This document shows, piece after piece, positions 26,760 to 35,500 of a stretch of DNA of 64,000 nucleotides. The notes under the pieces are model-generated. The model did not search any database. It was not told the DNA's origin and was given only the letters and a program-made list of their open reading frames with translations. The first letter of the stretch is position 1. Every line of letters starts with the position of its first letter. The position numbers were made by a program, and so were the translations under genes. The DNA is from Marinobacterium rhizophilum DSM 18822 (lineage in GTDB: Bacteria > Pseudomonadota > Gammaproteobacteria > Pseudomonadales > Balneatricaceae), in contig NZ_KB899095.1 in NCBI RefSeq assembly GCF_000378045.1, forward strand, positions 1-64,000, read 5' to 3'.

Positions 26760-29700
26760 ATGAAAACCCAGATATCCCGCCACAGCTTCGCCCCCGAACA
26801 GCGTTACTCCGGCGTCTATCAGCAGATGGGGCGCATGATTACCGATGCTGACTGGAATGAACTCAACGACCTGGTACAGCACCGCCTGGTTGAGGCCCTG
26901 ACCGACGTGGTCGGCGACGGCAGCCCCCGTGCTCGCGGACTGGTACGCCAGACCGGCGCCGACAGTTATGAACTGCGCTGGGGGCGTGTCTACGTCGACG
27001 GCATTCCGGGGCGGGTCGTGCCAGACGACTCGACACTGGGACCGGTGTTCGTATTTGAACGCCAGGCGGACCTTCCCGGCCTGCCGGCGCTGACCGAGGG
27101 CAGCCACCGGCTCTACCTCGACGTCTGGGAGCGCACGGTCACCCCGCTGGAAGACCCGACACTGATGGACCCGGGCCTGCACGGTGCCGACACCTGCACC
27201 CGCAGCCAGACCATGGCGCAGGTCAAGGCCTGCCCGGTCGGGGTGGACCCAACGGCGGTGGCCCTGAACCCGCCGATCGGCACGATTCCGCTCAGCCTCT
27301 GGATCCGCCAGGGCGCAACGCTGCATGACCCCTGCGACCCCTGTGCAGAAGAGCTTTCCCTGCCCGAAGACGTCGGCAACTTTCTGTTCCGCGTCGAGGT
27401 GCACGATGTACTCTGGTCCGATGAGCCGATCCCCGAAATCATCGGGCTGACCCTGAAATGGTCGCGGGAAAACGGCGCCGAAGCCTACCACGTCGGCCAG
27501 TTCCCTCCGGGCTTCGACAGCGGCCACTGGAGCTACGAGTACTTCTCGGGCCCGAGCGACATGGCGGACGAGCACATGCTCAGCGAGAAGCACCTGGGAC
27601 GGCACCTGCTGACGGGATTTTCGCCACAGCGCGGCGTCTTGAGCCACGGCTACAGTCCGGAGACTGCACCGGCAATGTCCCTGGTCAGGCGCTGGGACGG
27701 CTTCGCCCGTTTCGAGTTTGACGGCGCCGCCTGGACTCTGGCCGAAGGCTACGACCGCAATATCGAACTCAGCACCGGCCTCAGTGACAGCGACCACGGC
27801 TATCTGGAGTTCAGCGGTGCCAGCATCGAGATCAACCTCGATCAGCTGCTGCTGCAGTTCAGCCTCGCCGACGAACTGGCGCTGGCCGGGGACTACTGGC
27901 TCACCACTGTTCGCCAGGCCATCCACAGCGCCGGCGACATGCTGCTCGACGCCGAGACGCCCCAGGGCATCCTGCACCACTACTGGCTGCTCGGCAGCGT
28001 CGATGTTGACGGCGATGGTGTCATCACGACCTTCACGCCGGACCTCGAGAATGCCTGCAAGGCATTCGAATTTCCGCCGCTGACCGACATCGACGCCGGC
28101 GACGTCTGCTATAGCAACGAAGCCTGCGAGATGCCGGGGGTGCGCACCGTCGAGGACGCCCTTGACCACCTGTGCCGCGAGCGCGACCTGCGCTGGCACA
28201 ACAAGCATCTGCACGGCTGGGGCGTGGTGTGCGGCCTGGTTGCCGAGTGCGGCGGCGAGGTACTGCCGGACACAAACGGTGTCCTGCATCACCGCCGGGT
28301 GCGCGTCAGCAAGGGCTACGCGCTCAGCTGCGAGGGCGACGACATCGTGCTTGAGCAGCAGCAGTTTTTCGATGTGATCGCCGCACTGGAGCAGCTGGAG
28401 AACAACCCGCTCGACGACGGCAGCGGCGAGGTCTGCCTGTACATAGAACTGAATGACAGCGGCGAGCCGGCGCTTCGCATCAGCGCAGAAGAAGCACCGG
28501 ACGAGGATGCCTACGGCTGGCTTAAGGGCACGCTCTGGCTCGACTTCTACAACGACTGCCTGAAAGGCCTGATCGACGAGATCCGCGCCGAAATCGAGGA
28601 TCTGGGCGATGACAGCATCGCCGCCGCCGAGAACGATGAGCAGCTGGTGTCCCCGCAGCGCATGCGCGTAACCAGTCTGCTGAACCTGCTCGCGCAGCTG
28701 TTCTATCGCCCCCATGGCGAACTGGTGTTCCTGTCGCTGCGCGAGCACGAGCTGCTGCGCGCCTTTTACCTGCGGCTGCGTGAAATACTGGCCAGTACCA
28801 CGTTCTGCGGCCAGTCCCGTGGCCAGGACTTCCCCGAATACCCCTTCCCGAACACCGGCCTCAACACCTGGTTTGGCAAGAACCACCATGACAAGCTGGC
28901 GCCTCAGCCCGCGGGCGATCTGTTGTTGAGCTACGGTGGCGCCGGTACCGAGCTGAACCTCTACAGCATTGCCGAGGGCAAGCTGGTCGCCGTCGACACC
29001 GTGCCCTCGGCCGAGGGCGCCGAGATCAGCGCCGCGACATTCAGCAACGACAGCCAGCAGCTGTTCGTCGCCGCCGACATTAACGGCACCGACAGCATTC
29101 TCAGCCGCGCCCGCCTCGAGGGCCTGAAGCTGGTGTGGGAGCAGAGTGCCATTCTCTGCGGCCTGCGCATCTCGGACCTGCGCTTCGATCAGGCGCAGTC
29201 CCAGACACTCTATGCAACCGGCATCGGCACCGGCCTGTTCGTGCTCAACACCGAGCAGCTGTTCGGCGACGAGAAGCAGATCCCGACCCCGGCGTACCGG
29301 TTTAATGCCAGTGGCCACGTCGACGTCGATGCATCCAACGGCCTCTACTACGCGACCGCCCAGAGCAGTGACGTCGAGAGCAACGACGGCCACTACGACC
29401 GCGTCGTCCGCCTGGACCTGGCCAAGGCCCGCGGCATTACAGGCTCGCCCCAGACGCCGGATTTCGAATTGCTGCTGCAGCAAAACGGCCAGAGCATGCA
29501 AGGCAGCGACGGTCTCGCCGTCGGCGAAGCGCCGAATGACGACACCGGCGCCAACCGCCAGGCCGCGCTCTTCGTCGCCATCGACGGCACGACGACCAAG
29601 TCGGTGTGGGAATACGGCGGAGCCCTCAGTCCCACATCACCACCTCAGCGGCAACTGACGGGTCTGGCGATCACCGGCTTGCGGCTGCGCTACCACGTGC

Positions 29701-31166
29701 AGGAACAGGGCCTGCTGATCAGCCTCGAGGACGAATTCCGGCTGCAGCTGTGGCAGAACGGCAAGCCGCTCGTCGACCGGGTGCCGGTACAGCTGTTTCC
29801 CTGCGACTTCTGCATCGATGCCAAGAGCGGCGACGTGCTGGTGCTGAACTTCGCCAGCAACACCATCAGTGCCATACCACGCACCGAGTTGCAGCTGGAC
29901 GACGGCTTTCTCGACCAGCTGCGCACCTATCGGCTGCAGGTGCTGCTGGCCTTCATTGCGCTGTTCGGCAACCTGCTGCAGAACCTCAAGGACTGCTTCT
30001 GTCACCTGCTGCTGACCCGCTGCCCCGAATGCGACGACGATGAGAAGGTCTGGCTGGCCAAGGTCGAGATCCGCGACAACGAGGTGTACAAGATCTGCAA
30101 CTTCGCCAAGCGCCGCCACGTCAAGACCTTCCCCAAGGTCGAGTACTGGCTGTCGCTAGTTCCCGTATTGCCCGCCATCCGCAAGGCGGTGCAGTCATTC
30201 TGCTGCAGCGTGATCCCGAATAAATTCCAGCCCCTGATCGAGCGCTACATGATGCCGGTCGAAAGCACACAGACGCCCATCAAGGGCGCCCAGTACCGCC
30301 AGTCTGTCAAGACCGTGCAGCGCACCGACATGCGCCAGCTGCTGCGTACGCCGATGCAGAATCTGCGTCTTTCAGGGCAGCTGGCCGTCGATGGCCTGAT
30401 GTCCACCAGCCGCGCCCTGGAGCCCGGCGGCGCTGTCAGCAAGCAGGCCTATCGCAACCTGGCCACCGAGGAGGCCGTCACGCAGCTCAAGGCGCAACAG
30501 ATCGAGGCCGAGGTAAAGCCCTACGACCCGCAGCGCTCCGGCGACTATATCCGCGCCTACACGACGACCCCCAACCTGATCCCCAAAGGCAGCAAGGTGA
30601 CGGTCTACGAGGAGCAGGGACAGGTCAAGTTCTACACCCTGGAACCTGCCACCACGACGACGATCGCCGTCGACGACAGTCAACTCGACGCCTTTGCGGC
30701 GCGCAAGGAAGCACTGGCAGACCTCAGCGCCCTGAACAGCAGCCTGGCCGAAGCCGAGGCACGCAAATCGGCGGTAGAGGAAGTCGGCGAGCTGCAGAAG
30801 CAGCTCGATACGCTGGATCAGCGCAAGGTTGAGGCACAGCAGGAAATCGGTGGCCTGCAGGTACAGCTGACGGAACTCAAAACCGAACGCAGCAGCCTGG
30901 AAACCGAAATCGGTTCGCTGCAGGAAGGCCTCAAGACAACGATGCTGGAGCTGGACAGGCTCAAGGTCGAAATCGACGGCCAGCGACCGATCAGCGCCGC
31001 CGGTGTCGATGCCGACACCAGCAAGGTGCTGCTTGAGGCGGGCATCATGACACTGTCGGACCTGGCGGTGGCCGATGCGACGAAATTGACCAGCGGCACC
31101 AGCCTGACCCGCACCCAGGCCAACAAACTGATCAGGGACACCCAGTCACGCTTGAAACTGCCGTAG
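26760..31166 (+). CDS. 1468-residue composite eCIS protein (DUF6519 + propeller-like + coiled coil)
   Basis: The N terminus (SRHSFAPEQRYSGVYQQMGRMITDADWNE, residues ~5-35, then VYVDGIPGRVV) matches DUF6519, found in eCIS and tail clusters. Residues ~715-1045 show repeating strands with LYATGIGTGLFVLNTEQL and LFVAADINGTDSI patterns suggestive of a beta-propeller. Residues ~1320-1410 form a heptad coiled coil, and the last ~55 residues look like a helix-hairpin-helix (LLEAGIMTLSDLAVADATKL). It is a candidate outer baseplate or receptor-binding component. It starts 9 bases after the previous gene with AAGGA. Confidence 0.7.
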   Translation: MKTQISRHSFAPEQRYSGVYQQMGRMITDADWNELNDLVQHRLVEALTDVVGDGSPRARGLVRQTGADSYELRWGRVYVDGIPGRVVPDDSTLGPVFVFERQADLPGLPALTEGSHRLYLDVWERTVTPLEDPTLMDPGLHGADTCTRSQTMAQVKACPVGVDPTAVALNPPIGTIPLSLWIRQGATLHDPCDPCAEELSLPEDVGNFLFRVEVHDVLWSDEPIPEIIGLTLKWSRENGAEAYHVGQFPPGFDSGHWSYEYFSGPSDMADEHMLSEKHLGRHLLTGFSPQRGVLSHGYSPETAPAMSLVRRWDGFARFEFDGAAWTLAEGYDRNIELSTGLSDSDHGYLEFSGASIEINLDQLLLQFSLADELALAGDYWLTTVRQAIHSAGDMLLDAETPQGILHHYWLLGSVDVDGDGVITTFTPDLENACKAFEFPPLTDIDAGDVCYSNEACEMPGVRTVEDALDHLCRERDLRWHNKHLHGWGVVCGLVAECGGEVLPDTNGVLHHRRVRVSKGYALSCEGDDIVLEQQQFFDVIAALEQLENNPLDDGSGEVCLYIELNDSGEPALRISAEEAPDEDAYGWLKGTLWLDFYNDCLKGLIDEIRAEIEDLGDDSIAAAENDEQLVSPQRMRVTSLLNLLAQLFYRPHGELVFLSLREHELLRAFYLRLREILASTTFCGQSRGQDFPEYPFPNTGLNTWFGKNHHDKLAPQPAGDLLLSYGGAGTELNLYSIAEGKLVAVDTVPSAEGAEISAATFSNDSQQLFVAADINGTDSILSRARLEGLKLVWEQSAILCGLRISDLRFDQAQSQTLYATGIGTGLFVLNTEQLFGDEKQIPTPAYRFNASGHVDVDASNGLYYATAQSSDVESNDGHYDRVVRLDLAKARGITGSPQTPDFELLLQQNGQSMQGSDGLAVGEAPNDDTGANRQAALFVAIDGTTTKSVWEYGGALSPTSPPQRQLTGLAITGLRLRYHVQEQGLLISLEDEFRLQLWQNGKPLVDRVPVQLFPCDFCIDAKSGDVLVLNFASNTISAIPRTELQLDDGFLDQLRTYRLQVLLAFIALFGNLLQNLKDCFCHLLLTRCPECDDDEKVWLAKVEIRDNEVYKICNFAKRRHVKTFPKVEYWLSLVPVLPAIRKAVQSFCCSVIPNKFQPLIERYMMPVESTQTPIKGAQYRQSVKTVQRTDMRQLLRTPMQNLRLSGQLAVDGLMSTSRALEPGGAVSKQAYRNLATEEAVTQLKAQQIEAEVKPYDPQRSGDYIRAYTTTPNLIPKGSKVTVYEEQGQVKFYTLEPATTTTIAVDDSQLDAFAARKEALADLSALNSSLAEAEARKSAVEEVGELQKQLDTLDQRKVEAQQEIGGLQVQLTELKTERSSLETEIGSLQEGLKTTMLELDRLKVEIDGQRPISAAGVDADTSKVLLEAGIMTLSDLAVADATKLTSGTSLTRTQANKLIRDTQSRLKLP

Positions 31167-31177
31167 GGAGGCGTGAA

Positions 31178-32524
31178 ATGTTGCACAGCTATCGTCGCCG
31201 TCGAAACCGTACTGCACCGATTGCCCGGCACAGTCCGGCCCCCGCGGGCCACCGCCAGGGCGCCCGGGTACGCGGTATCCTTCAGCCGGCGCTCAAGGTC
31301 GGCCAGCCGAACGACCGCTATGAACAGCAGGCTGACCGGGTCGCCAGCCAGGTCATGGCAGGCGGCCGTCAGGAATCGATTCTGCCGGTTGAGCCCTCGG
31401 TACAGCGCCTGTGTGCTGAATGCGAAGAGGAAGAGATGCTGCAGACCAAGCAGGCAGCGGGCACGGCACCCGCGTCCGGCGCCGTCACCGGACCGCCCGC
31501 CGGCGGCAGCAACCTTCCCCCCAGGCTGCGACACCGCATGGAGCAGGGCTTTGGCGCATCCTTTGCCGACGTGCGCATTCATACCGGCAATGCGGCGGAC
31601 CAATCCGCCGCAGCCATCGGCGCCAGGGCCTATACCGTCGGCCGCCATATCGTCTTTGCCGGCGACGAATACCGGCCAGCGCATACCGACAGCCAGCAGC
31701 TGCTGGCCCATGAGCTGACCCACGTGCTGCAGCAGCGCCAGGCCGGCCTTCTGGTGCAGCGGGATCTGGCGCGTGAGCACCGGCGGGGTCCCGAAGCCAC
31801 CCAGGCGCTGAGCGATGCCCAGGTGGCGGACGCCGTCGCTTTCAACAGCGCCCGCTTCGACGACCGCTACATGATCGGCCTGATGCGCGACGTGCTCGGC
31901 CTGAGTCGCCTGCCGATGGATACGGACGATGCCTTTGCCCGTGCCGTCGGCGAATTCCAGGCCTTCTGGCGGCTGCCGCAGGACGGCAAGCTCGGTCACC
32001 GCACCACCCACCGGCTGTTCCAGGAATTCGTCGCCGAGGGGCTGTTCCGGGATGCGGTGCTGTTGCTGATCGAGTCCTACGGATTGCGCGTCGACCGCGC
32101 CCTCAATGACATCAGCACCACCCGGGCGGCCGCCGTCTGCGGCCCCACCTTCGCGCACGTCGAAGGCGGTCCCCATTGCGGCGGCGGGCCCGTAGAACTG
32201 GTGGTTTGTCGCAACGACCTGAGAACCCCGAGCTTGGGTGCCTACAACCTGCTGATCCGCATTATCAACCACGAACTGGTCCATGTACCCCAGTGCGCGC
32301 GGGGTACCGGCAACGCCGATGTCGACGAGTTTGAGGCCTTCTTCTCCGAGGTCTGCGCACGGGGCCGAATGCCCCAGCTGGACGCCGCCCAGCGGATCAC
32401 GTCGGCCAACAGCGCCCTGGCACACTTCGCAGCGATCCCGGTGCCGCTGCGCACCGCCGCCCGAATCACCATGCGTGACCAGCTGCGTGCCATTATCGCT
32501 GCCGGTGGCGCTGGTCGCTGCTGA
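31178..32524 (+). CDS. DUF4157 (eCIS core domain) protein with two HExxH motifs
   Basis: A 448-residue protein. The N-terminal ~110 residues are basic and disordered, with a CAEC pair at 79-82. The DUF4157 domain (~115-187) has FGASFADVRIHTG, ARAYTVGRHIVFAG and HELTHVLQQ, with HExxH at 178-182. Residues ~215-290 resemble a peptidoglycan-binding-like fold (GEFQAFWRLPQDGKLGHRTTHRLF). A second HExxH (HELVH, 365-369) lies 15 residues before DEFEAFFSE, giving a possible gluzincin third ligand. It is probably a cargo protease. GGGAGG precedes the ATG. Confidence 0.82.
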   Translation: MLHSYRRRRNRTAPIARHSPAPAGHRQGARVRGILQPALKVGQPNDRYEQQADRVASQVMAGGRQESILPVEPSVQRLCAECEEEEMLQTKQAAGTAPASGAVTGPPAGGSNLPPRLRHRMEQGFGASFADVRIHTGNAADQSAAAIGARAYTVGRHIVFAGDEYRPAHTDSQQLLAHELTHVLQQRQAGLLVQRDLAREHRRGPEATQALSDAQVADAVAFNSARFDDRYMIGLMRDVLGLSRLPMDTDDAFARAVGEFQAFWRLPQDGKLGHRTTHRLFQEFVAEGLFRDAVLLLIESYGLRVDRALNDISTTRAAAVCGPTFAHVEGGPHCGGGPVELVVCRNDLRTPSLGAYNLLIRIINHELVHVPQCARGTGNADVDEFEAFFSEVCARGRMPQLDAAQRITSANSALAHFAAIPVPLRTAARITMRDQLRAIIAAGGAGRC

Positions 32525-32536
32525 TCACCTGCGCCG

Positions 32537-35500
32537 ATGGGCAGCCTCTCTGGCCCGCTGCAGGTTCCCGCGGATGCCCGGCGCAAGGCGACCGGACGTA
32601 AAAGCCGCGCAACGCTGCACCGGCATGGGCGGCAGGGCTCGGCTGATACGATCCGCCAGGTACTGCATGGCACCACAGACAGCGGTCCGGGTCCGGCAGC
32701 CCCGGCGTTAAGCGGCATTCAGTGCAAAGCGCAGGGCAATCCGTTACCGCTGGGCGCGGCGCGGGACCCGCTGGAACGCCAGGCCGACGCCGTGGCCGAT
32801 CAAATCGCCGGCACCCGCAGCGCCGAGCCGCAACCGGCACCGGTTAGCGCGTCCGGTAGTCATACGGCGCCCGAAAACCTGCACAGCAGCCCGGACGTCA
32901 CGGCCGATACTGAAGAGCTGCAGGCCCGGGCAGAGCCGGAAGGTGACGGCGAGCAACGCGCCGGACTCTGGCAGCGCATTCGTGGCCTGTTCAGCGGTGG
33001 CCGGCCGTTGCCGGCCAGCAGCCGCGCATTTTTCCAGCAGCACCTGGGTCACGACTTCTCCCGAGTACGCATCCATACAGACCCCGCTGCGGCCCAGACC
33101 GCCCATGACCTCGGCGCCCAGGCCTATGCCTACCGTCAGCACCTGGTGTTCGCCCCGGGCCAGTGGCAGCCCGAGTCGTCCCGTGGCCGCCATCTGCTGG
33201 CCCACGAGCTGACCCATGTGGTGCAGCAGGGTGCCGCCACCGCGCTGCCCGATAGTCCGGGGCCAGACATCGGCCCTGCAACACCGCGCATCCAGGGCGC
33301 CTGGTACCACGATGTTGCCGATGTTGCCGGCGATGTGGTCGATGCAGGCAGCGACCTGGCCAGCGGTGCCTACGATGCTGGCGCAGACCTGGTTGAGGGC
33401 GCGGTCGAGCTCGGCGCCGACGCAGCCTGGGCCATTGTGCGCAGGGTGGCTCCCGCCCGCTTGCTGGAAATTCTGGATGCAGTGCGTGAACGGGGGTTCC
33501 TCGGCTTTATTCGCGACAAGATCTCCGCTGTCACCTCCTCGCTGTTTGGCGGCCTCGCGGACCGCTCCGACACCCTTGGCACCCTGTTCACGACCTTTGG
33601 CCGGCTGGCCACCGCCGCCGGCGAAATCGTCGCGGGGCTGGCCCAGGGCGACTGCGAACCGCTGTTCGCGGCGCTCGGCCAGCTGCGCGACCTGGTCGGC
33701 GAGCTGGCGCGGGACGCCTTTGACGCCATTGCCGAGTTTTTCCGCCCGGTCGGCGACTTCTTCAGCGATATCTGGAACCGCTACGGCGCGCCGCTGTTCG
33801 ACTGGCTCGGCGAGGTAGCCAGCGATACCTGGGACTACATTCGCAACCTCGGCCAGCAAATCTGGGACTGGACCCGACCGGTGGTCGATGCCATCCGCTC
33901 GGTGATCTCCGATGCCTGGGACTGGATCAAGCAGCAGCTGGGGCTGTCGAGCAGCGAGGGCAACAGCTCCGGCGGCCTGATCCAGTGGGTCAAGGACCAG
34001 GCCGCCTCCGCCTGGTCCGCGATCAAGACCGAGCTGCAGCCGGTGATCGGCCCCATCCAGCGCCTGGTCGACAAGGTGCGCGAGATCCTTCCGCTCGAAG
34101 CCATCGTCAATTTCCGCGATACCCTCAACGGCTGGCTCGAGCAGGCCGGCAGCATGGCGCAGAACCTGGACCCCAACGCCGGCGGCGATGCCGCCGAGAA
34201 CCAGGTCAGCCTGCGCGACGAGATTCTGCCGGCGATTCTGACCCGCATCGAGGCCTTTCAGGGCAGCCTGGTCAGCACCGGGCTCTGGGTCGCAACCCAT
34301 ATCGGCGCCGCGGTCACCCAGGGCCGGGACTTTATCGCCGGCATCGCCGCGCAGCCGCTGCTGAGCCCGGTGCGCAGTGCCTTCGACTGGCTCAGTAGCG
34401 GCCTTGCAAGCCTCGGCAGCTGGGCCGCGCAGACCGTGCAGGGGCTTTTCATCAGCCTGGGCAGCGGCCTGGTCAAGCTGTCGACCTTCATTCGTCCGGT
34501 GCTGGACGCACTGCAGCGGGTACTGCAGATCCTCGGCAACATCCTCGCCTTTCTGCCGGACTTTCTGCTCGGCCCGGTCTGGTGGGTGCTGCCGACCTGC
34601 ATCAAGGACAGCCTGAAGCAGTTCTTTATCGAGCAGATTCTGAGCCGCATTCCGCTGTTCCAGCAACTGATGGCGGTCGGCGACATCTGGGCCCGCGTGC
34701 AGCAGGCGGCACTGCGCATTCTGCAGCAGGTCTTCGTCGACGGCGACCTCGGTGGCGCCCTCTGGACCTTTTTCAGCAGCATGCTCAACCTGATCGGCAT
34801 TCCGGCGCAGCTGGTACTCCAGATCATTGCCAACGCCGCGCAGGCGTTCAGTGACATCCTGATGGACCCGATCGGTTTTTTCGGCAACTTTCTGCGTTCC
34901 ATCTGGCAGGGCGCCAGCAACTTCTTCAGCAACATCCTCACGCACCTGTTCAACGGCGTGACAGGCTGGCTGTTCGGCCAGGTTGAAGAAGCCGGCATCA
35001 CGCCGCCGGACCTGACCAGCTTTCGTTCGATCGTCGATTTCGTGTTTCAGCTGATGGGGTTGACGCTAGACCGCATCTGGCTGAAGCTCGGCGAACACAT
35101 CGGCCGGCCGCTGATGGAGCGGCTGCGTGGCGCCGTGGAACTGGCCAGCGGCGCCTTTGAATGGGTCCGGGTGGCCGTAACCGAAGGCCCCGCAGGGCTC
35201 TGGAACCTGCTGCAGGAACGCCTCAGTGATCTTTGGAACCTGGTGCTCGGCAGCGTCGCCAACTGGGTCAATACCGCGATCATCGCCACCGCGTCGCGCT
35301 GGCTGCTGTCCCTGCTCGATGTCTCCGGCATCACCCCGATCATCAATGCGCTGATCGCCGTCTACCGTGCGATCGAGTCCTTCGTGCAGTACGTCAACGA
35401 ACTGCTGCAAATTCTCAACTCGGTGATTATGGGCATTGGCGAGATCGCCCGCGGCGTCATCGACCGCGCCGCCGAACTGCTCGAGAACAGTCTGGCCAGC

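Noticed and set aside
26739-29501. 920-codon minus-strand frame
   Set aside because: Antisense shadow of the 1468-residue eCIS gene in GC-rich DNA; the plus frame fits the operon spacing and has DUF6519-like sequence.
32744-34945. 733-codon minus-strand frame
   Set aside because: Antisense shadow of the giant DUF4157 gene; repetitive acidic text, no start signals.
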